From NCBI RefSeq assembly GCF_000764185.1, contig NZ_JQEC01000074.1, positions 89,648 through 153,647 of the forward strand: a DNA stretch of 64,000 nt, read 5' to 3'. Each line of letters starts with the position of its first letter. Within the stretch, counting starts at the first letter, position 1. The notes under the pieces are model-generated. The model saw only the letters and a list, made by a program, of their open reading frames with translations. It made no database searches and was not told where the DNA came from. The stretch is from Colwellia psychrerythraea (GTDB taxonomy: Bacteria > Pseudomonadota > Gammaproteobacteria > Enterobacterales > Alteromonadaceae). This document shows, piece after piece, positions 56,741 through 64,000 of this stretch. A program made the position numbers and the translations under genes.

Positions 56741-57631
56741 ATGAACATAATCAAGCTTGTTAGTGTCATATTATTATTGGGTGTTACAGCCTGCGGTAGT
56801 AGCGAAAAGGAAGCCGAAATAATTATAGATGAAGAGCCTAAAGTCGTTAAGGAAGACAAAAGTGCAGTGCTTTGTTCTGACATAAGTTGTGAAGAAGATA
56901 ATAAATTTATTATTAAGCAAGTATATGCTGATGTAATTAACGGTCTAAATACAGGTTTGACTGCTTCTTTATATAGCGAAACTTTTATTCAGCATAATGC
57001 TAGTATTACAGCAGGCGTTGAAGGGCAAGAAGCATACTTTGTTGATCTGACCACTCGTTTGCCTAATCACATTGCGACCATCAAACATATAATCGCAGAT
57101 GGCGACTATGTTGCTGTTCATTGGCATTATTCAGATGACGTTGAAAATGAGTTTGTCGGTAGTGCTATGGTTGATTTATACAAACTTGCTGATGGTATGA
57201 TCAGTGAACATTGGAATGTTAGCATGACGCCTAATGTTAGCACAGCAAGTGGTAATTCAGTTTTTAGTGATTTATATATCTACCCAGAGAATACGTTACC
57301 TAATAATAATGCTGATATTGAAGATGAAAATAACGTTATGGTAACTGCGTTTTATTTAGATTTATTTAACAACCAAAATCTCAATTTGATTAGTGAATTG
57401 GTAGACTCAAGTTACTTACAACATAATTACTGGGTACCAAACGGTAGTTATGCTTTAGAAAGCTTTGTTAGTGGTGGAGGCACTGGCGGTCTGTCTATTT
57501 TCTTAACACTGGCTGAAAAGGATATGGTTTGGACTTTTTCAGGCTCAGGTGCTGCTAATTTAGAAACAGTCGATTTGTGGCGAGTAGATAACAATATTAA
57601 TAAAATTGTTGAACACTGGGATGTATTTTAA
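56741..57631 (+). CDS. Lipoprotein with two SnoaL-like domains
   Basis: 296 residues with lipobox VTAC (Cys at about 18) and an acidic tether. Two NTF2/SnoaL-type domains follow, each with a FIQHN/YLQHN motif and an HW ending (SEHWNV; VEHWDVF). Related proteins resemble SnoaL-like aldol or isomerase folds; no substrate is known. AAAAGGAAG site. Divergent from the CadC-like regulator. Confidence 0.83.
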   Translation: MNIIKLVSVILLLGVTACGSSEKEAEIIIDEEPKVVKEDKSAVLCSDISCEEDNKFIIKQVYADVINGLNTGLTASLYSETFIQHNASITAGVEGQEAYFVDLTTRLPNHIATIKHIIADGDYVAVHWHYSDDVENEFVGSAMVDLYKLADGMISEHWNVSMTPNVSTASGNSVFSDLYIYPENTLPNNNADIEDENNVMVTAFYLDLFNNQNLNLISELVDSSYLQHNYWVPNGSYALESFVSGGGTGGLSIFLTLAEKDMVWTFSGSGAANLETVDLWRVDNNINKIVEHWDVF

Positions 57632-57650
57632 ATCATCATCAGCATAACAA

Positions 57651-57672
57651 AAAGGATGCAGATGCATCCTTT
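57651..57672 (+). terminator. Terminator after SnoaL-like lipoprotein
   Basis: Stem AAAGGATGC / GCATCCTTT with loop AGAT. It marks the end of chromosomal genes before the prophage. Confidence 0.7.
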
Positions 57673-57779
57673 AGTATACTTACCGCACGGGCTCTTTACA
57701 GTAAACACTGGTCTCTACGTCACTACTTGTTAATGATTGTTATTGTTTGTTAGTGCTGTGGGGTATTTTTTGGGTATTT

Positions 57780-58784
57780 TTACATGCTTAATGGATTTAG
57801 AATAACGGCATCATGGAAGTGTGTTTTGCAAAAGTGTGCATACTTCATTGTTTCTTCAATTCTAGAGTGTCCGAGTATTTCTTTGAGTACCAAAATATTC
57901 CCGCCGTTCATCATGAAATGACTAGCAAATGTATGCCTTAAAGCATGTGTAGCTTGCCCTTTGGGGAGTGTTATACCTGTGTTAGTTAATGACGTTCTAA
58001 ATGTTTTCATACTGTCATTAAACAATCTACCTTCTTTTTCGGGTATTTCATTTTTAAGCTCGTCTGAGATAGGTATTATTCTTGTCTTTCCATTTTTGGT
58101 TTTAATGAATGTAATAAAGTTATCTCTTAGGTTTCTGCTTAGTAGTTTTTCAGCTTCTCCCCACCTTGCACCTGTTGATAAACATATTTTTGAAATGTAA
58201 TAAGCATCAATATTATCTGAATTTTTTAGCTCATTTAATAAGGTCATTATTTCTTTTTTTGAAAAAAAGCCCATTTCAGGTGCTGAATATTTTAATTTTT
58301 TAAGGCCGCTTAATGGATTGATTTTTAATTCTCCAAGCCTTATCAACTCATTAAATACACCCTTTATTTTATTTTGGTCTTCATTTATGGTTTTAGCGCA
58401 TACTTTTTCTAATCGGATAGCCCTGTATGCTACCCATACTTTTGGCGTTAACTTCCTAGCAATAGGATCGTTAAGACCTGCACACATATTTTTTAATTTT
58501 TGAAGTGTTCTTTTTTCTTCAATTAAATTTTTTCCATGTAACTTATGCCACAAATCAATAATTTCGCTTAATTTTCTATTGTCGTCTTTATCAGGTTGCC
58601 ATTCTTTTAAACCATTACTTTCTGAAATTAAATGATTCATAAATCGCCTTGCTTCACCAAGTGTTAAGAAGGCTTTTTTGTATCGCTTACCGTTATGTCC
58701 ATTAGGCCTAAAATCAAGTTGGTAAGGTGTACTATCTGAATCGGTTTTCCAAATTCCGTCTTGGATTTTTTTAATTTTTTTCAT
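57780..58784 (-). CDS. int: Prophage tyrosine-recombinase integrase
   Basis: 334 residues. Catalytic set visible: Arg207 (STGARWGE), Lys230 or Lys233 (TKNGKTR), His280-x-x-Arg283 (HALRHTFASHF), His306 (LGHS) and Tyr315 (MKYAHF). The N-terminal half is the core- and arm-binding region. It inserts and probably excises the filamentous phage. Inoviruses often use host XerCD; this one has its own integrase. The left attachment site should lie within 57673-57780; no tRNA is present there. Confidence 0.92.
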   Translation of the reverse strand: MKKIKKIQDGIWKTDSDSTPYQLDFRPNGHNGKRYKKAFLTLGEARRFMNHLISESNGLKEWQPDKDDNRKLSEIIDLWHKLHGKNLIEEKRTLQKLKNMCAGLNDPIARKLTPKVWVAYRAIRLEKVCAKTINEDQNKIKGVFNELIRLGELKINPLSGLKKLKYSAPEMGFFSKKEIMTLLNELKNSDNIDAYYISKICLSTGARWGEAEKLLSRNLRDNFITFIKTKNGKTRIIPISDELKNEIPEKEGRLFNDSMKTFRTSLTNTGITLPKGQATHALRHTFASHFMMNGGNILVLKEILGHSRIEETMKYAHFCKTHFHDAVILNPLSM

Positions 58785-58904
58785 TACATTTTTATTCCAT
58801 TTTTATTTAGAAATAGCATATTGTAATCTCTTGTAATGTGAATCTACTGATAAGTATTCTATTATCGCGTCAATTACGGTTTGATTTAAGTTTAAGGGAT
58901 AAAC
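58785..58904. promoter_or_regulatory. Prophage int-cargo intergenic region
   Basis: Two tandem decamers TTGTAATCTC and TTGTAATGTG (58821-58840), with ATTACA again at the integrase start. These may be arm-type binding sites for the integrase or a regulator. It holds the divergent promoters. Confidence 0.4.
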
Positions 58905-59099
58905 ATGGAAATAAAAAGCGGACAGTTATCAGCCCAATATCAACAAAACCTCAAAACACAACCTAAAACGGAGCAAAAGCAAGATAGCGCGACAGCTCCC
59001 GTTACTAGTTCTGTCGACTCGTTAGAAATTTCACCTGAAGCTATGGCGCTTTTTGGTGATGGAGGGTCACATCCAGACAGGCCAAAAACTGAGAAGTAA
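58905..59099 (+). CDS. Prophage cargo gene 1, small soluble protein
   Basis: 64 residues, no Cys, no membrane helix, Gln/Lys-rich with VDSLEISPEAMALFG near the C-terminus. No function known. Strong AAGGGATAAAC site. Its stop overlaps the next start (TAATG), so it is coupled to the membrane gene that follows. It has no place in the standard inovirus gene set and is likely host-benefit cargo. Confidence 0.7.
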   Translation: MEIKSGQLSAQYQQNLKTQPKTEQKQDSATAPVTSSVDSLEISPEAMALFGDGGSHPDRPKTEK

Positions 59100-59584
59100 T
59101 GATTAATCATGAGCTAGGTCACTTTATAGCTACATTTTATTTATTTGCTTACTTTCTTGTTTTTATTTTAAGTTTTATGAATAGAAATAATAACAAGTCA
59201 AATTTAATCGTGGTTGCTTTGGCTTTGTCTCTTTGTATTTTTAATCAGTATTTAAAGATTTCACTTGGTTTTTATTTTTATTATTTAGGAGCCGCAGCTT
59301 GTACATTATTTTGTATTTTATTTTCTTTAGCTGCTCATCTTTTTTTAAAGGTAAAACATGAGATATCAACGTTATTTATTTATGGCTTTTATTTCTTAAT
59401 TTCTATTAGTTATCTAGTTATTCATAGGGTTAGAGTTGTTATATTTGATACTGATGAGCCGATAATGTGGTTGATAAACTCACAGTCAGCTTTCTCTCTA
59501 ACTTTATATCTTTTAAGTATTTGTGTATTTGTTTATGGAACAAAAATAAAATGGAAATGGCACTTTGGGCGTTTATCTTTATAG
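59099..59584 (+). CDS. Prophage cargo gene 2, multi-pass membrane protein
   Basis: 161 residues with about five membrane helices; no family recognised. It overlaps the preceding cargo gene by one base and the following one by 34. Superinfection exclusion or envelope modification would fit an inovirus cargo membrane protein, but this is inference. Confidence 0.72.
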   Translation: MINHELGHFIATFYLFAYFLVFILSFMNRNNNKSNLIVVALALSLCIFNQYLKISLGFYFYYLGAAACTLFCILFSLAAHLFLKVKHEISTLFIYGFYFLISISYLVIHRVRVVIFDTDEPIMWLINSQSAFSLTLYLLSICVFVYGTKIKWKWHFGRLSL

Positions 59585-59808
59585 TGTTTTTTTTGGTTTG
59601 TAAGACTTTAATGTTTGAAAAAACCAGTCCTGTATACCGTGAAAAGGAATTACTTAAACGGTATATTGAAATAAAAAGTATTGATGCTGATTATCGGGTT
59701 AAATACCTGAGAGAATGGGAGGAACAAGTTAAGCTATCCATTGAAGAGAGTGAAAAAACCACACGCAATAACGTGATTGAGTTGGGATCTTTTCGGATTG
59801 TTAAATAG
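59551..59808 (+). CDS. Prophage cargo gene 3, one membrane helix plus coiled coil
   Basis: 85 residues from ATG 59551; a longer frame opens at 59467 but lies inside the previous gene in another frame. One N-terminal helix (MALWAFIFIVFFLVCKTLMF) is followed by a charged region (YREKELLKRYIEI; YLREWEEQVKLSIEESE) that looks like a coiled coil. It ends overlapping the repressor gene's end by eight bases. Function unknown; it likely works with the membrane protein it overlaps. Confidence 0.68.
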   Translation: MEMALWAFIFIVFFLVCKTLMFEKTSPVYREKELLKRYIEIKSIDADYRVKYLREWEEQVKLSIEESEKTTRNNVIELGSFRIVK

Positions 59809-60190
59809 CTTTTTTTATTTCGTCACTTGTTTTTATATCGCAATTTTCTACAATCTCAGACGTTATCATATTGGCCATTGTTGATATTTTAACGTCCTTA
59901 CTCAATGTAATCATATCACTTTGCATAGCTGCAAAAATCCCCTCTGTTATAGACATTTTTAACACATTAATATCAATAGAACTCTTTTCTTTTCCAAATA
60001 ATATGTAATCCATAGACACATCAAATTTAATAGAAGCAATTACACATGCTTCAAAAGGTATTCCACCTCTTTTTTTTGTTGATGCACCCCAGCTATCCGT
60101 GTAACCAAGCAGTATTGATAGTTCATTTACTTTATTAGTTTTAAATAACTCTAAAAGTCTAGAAAAAATTTCATTTGAATTCAATAACAT
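59801..60190 (-). CDS. Prophage CI-type repressor
   Basis: 129 residues. The N-terminus (NKVNELSILLGYTDSWGAS, KKRGGIPFEACVIASIKF, SMDYILFGKE) is the Phage_CI_repr HTH. It should hold the replication genes silent. It is divergent from the small HTH gene, with TGACGTAATA repeated between them. Confidence 0.85.
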   Translation of the reverse strand: MLLNSNEIFSRLLELFKTNKVNELSILLGYTDSWGASTKKRGGIPFEACVIASIKFDVSMDYILFGKEKSSIDINVLKMSITEGIFAAMQSDMITLSKDVKISTMANMITSEIVENCDIKTSDEIKKAI

Positions 60191-60229
60191 ATAAGAAAAA
60201 CCCCAATAGTTTCATTTTATCAGTTGAAA

Positions 60230-60290
60230 GTGACGTAATATCAGTTTAGTATTTTCCTGCGTCAGTAATTGTTGCGTGACGTAATAAGGA
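60230..60290. promoter_or_regulatory. Prophage lysogeny control region with repeated operator
   Basis: TGACGTAATA occurs at 60231-60240 and 60277-60286, and TGCGTCAGTAAT lies between them in the opposite sense. These are good candidates for repressor or Cox-like operators between the divergent genes. Confidence 0.6.
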
Positions 60291-60302
60291 GTAACTAAAA
60301 CC

Positions 60303-60542
60303 ATGTTAACAGGCAATATTACACTCACAGACACTCAATTTGAATCACTAAAAAGCGATTTAGTGCTTTTAAGTATGCCTTTTATCACTGTAGCCGACTA
60401 TTCGCGTATTAGAGGCGAAACAGAAGGTAATGTTCGTCAACAAATTCACAAAGGTTTATTGCCAATAAAATCTAAATTAAAGGCTCGTGAAAAGACCTTT
60501 ATTAATCTTGAAGCTTTGCGCCAAGAAGCGTTGGCAGCTTAA
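60303..60542 (+). CDS. Prophage small HTH protein (Cox/Cro-like)
   Basis: 79 residues. ITVADYSRIRGETEGNVRQQIHKGLLPIKSK looks like a winged or MerR-like HTH used by Cox/excisionase-type proteins. It lies divergent from the repressor and first in the replication operon, so it probably controls the switch or excision. AAGGAG is about 11 bases upstream. Confidence 0.72.
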   Translation: MLTGNITLTDTQFESLKSDLVLLSMPFITVADYSRIRGETEGNVRQQIHKGLLPIKSKLKAREKTFINLEALRQEALAA

Positions 60543-60544
60543 CC

Positions 60545-60748
60545 ATGATTAAACCTACCGTGTACTTTCAAAGAGAAGCTTGGGGCGATGTTTGCACCCA
60601 ACACAAAGGTGAATTACATCACTTTTGCAATTTAGTCTCTTTAATTGGATTCCTCCAAACCGTACACGGTCATGAATTTAGCTTGGTTGAAGTTGACGAA
60701 AGCAACTTCCACGAACTTCAACAACAAGGGGCTTTTGATGAAAACTAA
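60545..60748 (+). CDS. Prophage small protein, hypothetical
   Basis: 67 residues, 2 bp after the HTH gene, no family recognised. Its end overlaps the replication initiator start by 11 bases and carries that gene's ribosome site. Confidence 0.65.
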   Translation: MIKPTVYFQREAWGDVCTQHKGELHHFCNLVSLIGFLQTVHGHEFSLVEVDESNFHELQQQGAFDEN

Positions 60749-62174
60749 ATCAACAAAAATCCCTTGTTTAGTTGATGCCTTATCGCTTACTTGGTCACCT
60801 AAAGAATTATTAAACATTAAGCACATGGCTAAAATTGGCGCGTGTGTAAAAGGCGAATTAATTGTTAAGGCTAAAGATGCTGCCTTGAACCGAGAACTAG
60901 CCAAGCTTGAGACCACAAAGAACAAAGAGTTATTAGCTACTAACGCATTTAACACTCATCAATATGAAGCTATTTTGAATCGCTATAAGGATTCATGTAG
61001 CAGCATTACTCGCGAATATAACAACCGTAGGCATAAAGACTTACGGTTAAATTCACTTGCTCTTTCAGAGTGTGAAGTTACTGCACGTTACGAATTACGT
61101 GACATGTTAAAGGGCGATTTAGAAGTTGATACAGGCGCTAAATATGGTGACCGTTTAAACAATTTATTAGACAACATCGGTATAGATTTACTTGATGTTT
61201 TAGGTTGTGGAGAGGTTGAGCGCTTTGTTTGTCGCTTAAATAACGTATTCACTCAAGAGACATTTATTTGGACGGTTAAGAATAATCCGACAGGACGTTC
61301 CAATTATTCTTATTCAGCCACTTTATACGCTGATGGTCAGCCCGCTGGTGTTATTTGCTGGGGTGGTAAAAACCTTGGTTGCTATGTTTCCTTTATGGGA
61401 ACTGGTTGTAACGCTTTAGACATGAACCGTCTGTATGAAGAAATCAAAAATATACCCGCCATAAAAATCACTCGTATTGATTTGGCGCATGACGACCACG
61501 CAGGGAAGCACTCTATTAAAAAGGCTTTAACAAAAGCCAAGAAAGGCCAGTTTAACTCTGGCGGCCGTCCGGCTTCTTATATGTATATTGAGAGCGGACA
61601 TTTAACCGAAAAAGCATTAAAAGAAAACTTTCAGGCGCTTAAAGAGCATGGCGGTTTTGAAACTAAATCTACTGCAAAAAAATCATTTGGTTTTATTCCA
61701 AGTAAAGGTAAAACGCTTTATATCGGCTCACGCGAGTCAGGCAAGCTTTTACGCATCTATGAAAAAGGCAAACAGCTTGGTGATAAAAAATCAAAGTGGG
61801 TGCGCTGGGAAGTTGAATTACATTCTAGTCAACGAGTAATACCCATTGATGCAATGGTGAAGTCTAGCGAATACCTTGCAGCTACTTACCCAGCGCTATC
61901 GTTCCTAAGTGTTGAGCAATGCAAAATCAAAACAATTGTTAAACAAGCATCAATGAGTATTGAGCGCATTGTTGAAAACCAAGTCATTAACACGAGAAAA
62001 GCTATCAACATGATGCGTGTTATTTGCGGCATGTCTGATAGTGAAATTGTAGAGAAATTTTTAAAAGACATTGAAGAGCCTGAATGCCGCTCGTCAATGC
62101 CTACTAGGTTGAAAGCACCTGTAGTTGAAGAGTGGGTGTTACAAAAAGAAGAGCAAGAAGCGGTAGCAGCTTAA
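60738..62174 (+). CDS. Inovirus replication initiation protein (RstA/Rep_trans type)
   Basis: 478 residues from ATG 60738, with AAGGGG six bases before it; an earlier in-frame codon lies inside the previous gene. KITRIDLAHDDH and IYEKGKQLGDKKSKWVRWE VE-type motifs are typical of PF02486 rolling-circle initiators such as CTX phage RstA. It should nick the plus-strand origin and drive phage DNA replication. Confidence 0.88.
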   Translation: MKTKSTKIPCLVDALSLTWSPKELLNIKHMAKIGACVKGELIVKAKDAALNRELAKLETTKNKELLATNAFNTHQYEAILNRYKDSCSSITREYNNRRHKDLRLNSLALSECEVTARYELRDMLKGDLEVDTGAKYGDRLNNLLDNIGIDLLDVLGCGEVERFVCRLNNVFTQETFIWTVKNNPTGRSNYSYSATLYADGQPAGVICWGGKNLGCYVSFMGTGCNALDMNRLYEEIKNIPAIKITRIDLAHDDHAGKHSIKKALTKAKKGQFNSGGRPASYMYIESGHLTEKALKENFQALKEHGGFETKSTAKKSFGFIPSKGKTLYIGSRESGKLLRIYEKGKQLGDKKSKWVRWEVELHSSQRVIPIDAMVKSSEYLAATYPALSFLSVEQCKIKTIVKQASMSIERIVENQVINTRKAINMMRVICGMSDSEIVEKFLKDIEEPECRSSMPTRLKAPVVEEWVLQKEEQEAVAA

Positions 62175-62199
62175 TTATTTAATTTATTGGAGTATAAAA

Positions 62200-62544
62200 A
62201 TGGAAATTCAAACAGGTATATTTTTACGCGGTATTTTAGTTGGTACCAAGTTAACTAAAAATCGTTATACAGATAAAAGCGGTGCAGCTCAAGAAAATAG
62301 CTATACCGAAATAGGTATCGAAGTGTCCTTTATCAATGGCTTCAACCAAGAGCAAAAGATGATTAAAACTGCTCGGGTTAGTTCTGATAAAGAAAAGGAT
62401 GCAATGTTTATTCAGACCCTTTCAGAAAATCATGGCGCTCTGGTTGAGCTACCTGTAAATGTTGGCGATTACCGCAACGTTTACGTTGATTCAAAAGCAG
62501 TACTACTTGTTATTGAACCTGCTGAACAACAAAAGGCGGGGTAA
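62200..62544 (+). CDS. Inovirus ssDNA-binding protein (gV/RstB-like)
   Basis: 114 residues, an OB-fold-sized protein (GILVGTKLTKNRYT; NSYTEIGIEVSF; GDYRNVYVDSKAVLLVIE) directly after the initiator. In filamentous phages this protein coats single-stranded DNA before assembly. Good GGAG site. Assignment rests on position and size plus weak motif similarity. Confidence 0.75.
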   Translation: MEIQTGIFLRGILVGTKLTKNRYTDKSGAAQENSYTEIGIEVSFINGFNQEQKMIKTARVSSDKEKDAMFIQTLSENHGALVELPVNVGDYRNVYVDSKAVLLVIEPAEQQKAG

Positions 62545-62547
62545 TTT

Positions 62548-62787
62548 GTGGCCTTATGTGTAATTGCTAATCCTGATGGCTCACTGGTTAGTTCTCCAGT
62601 GTCAGTTAATGACTGTTCAGGTTATGTGCTTGTCGACTCAAATGAATATTTATTGATGCTTCAAACTTATGCAATTACACCTTTGGAAATTGCCCAGTCT
62701 TTTACTTGGGGGTTTGGTACGTATATCAGCTTTTGGTTCATGGGTTATGCGATAAAAAATGCCCGTAAAACTATAAAGCAAGTGTAA
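62548..62787 (+). CDS. Inovirus small membrane protein (possible minor coat)
   Basis: 79 residues, GTG start with GGCGGGGTAATTT before it. One C-terminal helix (WGFGTYISFWFMGYAI) and basic end. Position between the ssDNA-binding and coat genes suggests a minor virion protein such as pVII/pIX. Confidence 0.68.
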   Translation: MALCVIANPDGSLVSSPVSVNDCSGYVLVDSNEYLLMLQTYAITPLEIAQSFTWGFGTYISFWFMGYAIKNARKTIKQV

Positions 62788-62868
62788 AAAATTCATGATT
62801 TCGGGGTCTTCCGATTTCAGAATATTAACGAGCAACTTTGCTCAAAACTTTAAAATTGGAGAATAAAA

Positions 62869-63003
62869 ATGGACGCTATTTTTGCAGCGGTTGATCTTTC
62901 TACGGTAGCTACTTTTGTTGGTGTTGCTGGTTTAGCTATTGTTGGTATTTCTTTAGCTTATAAGGCTATCGGTTTAGCTAAACGTGCGGTTAAATCTGCA
63001 TAA
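62869..63003 (+). CDS. Inovirus major coat protein, leaderless 44 residues
   Basis: 44 codons, too short for usual ORF cut-offs: acidic N-terminus MDAIFAAVDLSTVA, one hydrophobic helix, basic C-terminus AIGLAKRAVKSA. This is the plan of a pVIII coat subunit. No signal peptide precedes it, as with phage Pf3 (also 44 residues, leaderless), which inserts by YidC. AATTGGAG site is strong. Part of the virion shell. Confidence 0.82.
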   Translation: MDAIFAAVDLSTVATFVGVAGLAIVGISLAYKAIGLAKRAVKSA

Positions 63004-63019
63004 TTTAAGGGGAATAATT

Positions 63020-63109
63020 ATGGCGGGTATTTTACTCGCCCTTTTTGATATTTCTGTAGTACTGATAGGTGTTATGTGTGCAAAGGAAGTCTGTAAGGGG
63101 TTTGGATAA
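63020..63109 (+). CDS. Inovirus 29-residue membrane peptide
   Basis: Codes for MAGILLALFDISVVLIGVMC then AKEVCKGFG. One helix; ribosome site AAGGGGAATAATT. Its stop shares TAATG with the adsorption gene start. Likely a minor coat protein. Confidence 0.68.
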   Translation: MAGILLALFDISVVLIGVMCAKEVCKGFG

Positions 63110-64000
63110 TGAATAAATTTTTAAATTTGGCGTTAACACTTGTACTGTTAGCGCCTTTTTTTTCGTCTGCTGAAAGTATTTTTAATGAGTCTAATTCAAT
63201 TCCGGCAACTACTTCAAGTTGTGAGAAATATATATGGCAAACAGATTTTGAGTCCTGTGGTTTTGATCAAAATACTGCTTTAACTATTTATTTAGAAAAT
63301 TTTGGTGGTGGTGAAGTTAACGATTGTACTATTCAATCTCTAAAATTATATTCAGGTGACGACCCTAAAAACGGGGGGAGAGTGGACATTGTTTGTATGG
63401 AAACGGTACTTGATTATTTTAATAACCCTGTTCAAACCATGGGGCCAGTACATGGAATTACTTTTTCTTATGATGGGCCTGTTGCTGAAAATACTTGTAG
63501 TGTCTTAAATTCATATAACCCCCCTGACACTACCTTTTGCGTTAACCCTAATGAAATAGCATCTTTTGACTCTTGTGATTTTAATGACGTTTATACAAAT
63601 CCTGTTTCTGAGCCTAATGTTTGTATCACTAAGTCTGATGGTTCTATTTGTGCAGCTTCATCTGTTGATATCGGCGGAGGCCAATCTGCTTATATGCCAA
63701 CTGAAAATAACTGTTATAGCGATGTTTACCCTGTTTTGGATGAAAATGGTGGTGTTGGTAATCTTCCTGATGGCTCTGACCAGCAATGTACAGAATCTGG
63801 AGCGTTAAAGTATTGCCCTGCTAATCCTGAAGAGGTTTGCCCTAATGGTCAATGTGATGCTGGTTGTGGTCAAATGAACGGTCAATTTATTTGTGTTTCG
63901 CCTATAGAATCACCTGATGGTGGTGACGGCTCTGGTGGTGACGGCTCTGGTGGTGACGGCTCTGGTGGTGATGGCTCTGGTGGTGACGGCTCTGGTGGTG
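63109..64000 (+). CDS. Inovirus adsorption protein (pIII-like), cut by window edge
   Basis: 297 codons visible, no stop before the edge, so it is partial. Signal peptide (about 1-20, SSAES), then a Cys-rich domain (at least 15 Cys) with acidic loops, then a Gly-rich linker of GGDGS repeats. This is the plan of pIII attachment proteins: N-terminal receptor-binding domain, flexible linker, C-terminal anchor (outside window). It decides host range. Confidence 0.8.
   Translation, partial: MNKFLNLALTLVLLAPFFSSAESIFNESNSIPATTSSCEKYIWQTDFESCGFDQNTALTIYLENFGGGEVNDCTIQSLKLYSGDDPKNGGRVDIVCMETVLDYFNNPVQTMGPVHGITFSYDGPVAENTCSVLNSYNPPDTTFCVNPNEIASFDSCDFNDVYTNPVSEPNVCITKSDGSICAASSVDIGGGQSAYMPTENNCYSDVYPVLDENGGVGNLPDGSDQQCTESGALKYCPANPEEVCPNGQCDAGCGQMNGQFICVSPIESPDGGDGSGGDGSGGDGSGGDGSGGDGSGG
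63919..64000 (+). repeat. 15-bp tandem repeat in adsorption gene
   Basis: At least 5.5 copies of GGTGGTGACGGCTCT (Gly-Gly-Asp-Gly-Ser), one copy with GAT for GAC, reaching the window edge. Copy number probably varies between strains. Confidence 0.95.

Larger units (their letters stand above)
57673..64000. mobile_element. Filamentous phage (inovirus) prophage, left part
   Basis: Integrase, CI-type repressor, RstA-type initiator, ssDNA-binding protein, leaderless coat, small membrane peptides and pIII-like gene lie in the order expected for an inovirus. The right end, with pVI and Zot genes expected, is outside the window. The left attachment site was not found. Confidence 0.85.

Noticed and set aside
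57673..57780. tRNA or dif site as phage attachment target
   Set aside because: No cloverleaf or dif-like sequence could be recognised; the site remains unknown.
63566..63808. 80-codon hydrophobic frame inside the adsorption gene
   Set aside because: It is the shifted frame of the pIII-like gene, which has a proper start, signal peptide and Cys-rich pattern.
63919..64000. Tandem repeat as a CRISPR array
   Set aside because: No spacers; it codes for a Gly-rich linker in frame.

Overview
The window looks like chromosome from a marine, AT-rich gammaproteobacterium of the Alteromonadales, most like Colwellia. This rests on gene content (secreted modular proteases, a vSGLT-type galactose symporter beside gal genes, many small lipoproteins, a PEP-CTERM protein) and on base composition. 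No rRNA or tRNA gene was found. The last ~6.3 kb is the left part of an integrated filamentous phage (inovirus) that runs off the right edge.

Layout. 1-5.9 kb: a gene cut by the left edge, then two divergent secreted proteases, one subtilisin-like (S8) and one trypsin-like. Both carry the same PKD/chitin-binding/PKD/chitin-binding tail, the same terminator stem and a common 11-bp upstream motif. 6-9.5 kb: a SWIM-SNF2 helicase. 9.9-16.5 kb: a galactose unit (galR-like repressor, galT-galK-sodium/sugar symporter, galM) with two LacI-type operators and a 264-bp miniature inverted-repeat element between the divergent genes. 16.6-20 kb: a solute-binding protein, a PhyH-type dioxygenase and an aromatic amino acid permease. 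20.2-25.5 kb: an AhpD-like gene opposite a MarR regulator with no ordinary start codon, then a TetR-headed membrane cluster with an ABC1/UbiB-type kinase. 25.8-35.7 kb: two EamA transporters, a PEP-CTERM protein, an S41 protease lipoprotein pair, a T4-type lysozyme followed by an exported partner, and a POT transporter whose start abuts a second miniature element.

35.7-41.3 kb is a decayed accessory zone. It holds a lipoprotein gene with an in-frame TAG, a 38-codon relic, a broken REP-type (RayT-like) transposase and a DKNYY-repeat protein. Two AraC-type membrane regulators flank it. 43-57.6 kb: small membrane proteins, a coupled three-gene operon (heme-binding cytochrome b / Lcl-domain / purple-acid-phosphatase-like), a GlcG-like protein, a shortened acetyltransferase, a DEAD-box helicase, an Nramp-fold transporter lacking the canonical metal ligands, a hydrolase, a CadC-like sensor and a SnoaL-like lipoprotein.

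57.8-64 kb: the inovirus prophage. In order it has an integrase (minus strand), a three-gene cargo cassette of unknown function, a CI-type repressor (minus strand), a small HTH gene, a small ORF, an RstA-type replication initiator, an ssDNA-binding protein, a small membrane protein, a leaderless 44-residue coat protein, a 29-residue membrane peptide and a pIII-like adsorption protein. That last gene has a 15-bp repeat linker and is cut by the window edge. The most novel material is probably the prophage cargo and coat genes, the lysozyme pair, the heme/phosphatase operon and the two related miniature elements placed in regulatory positions.
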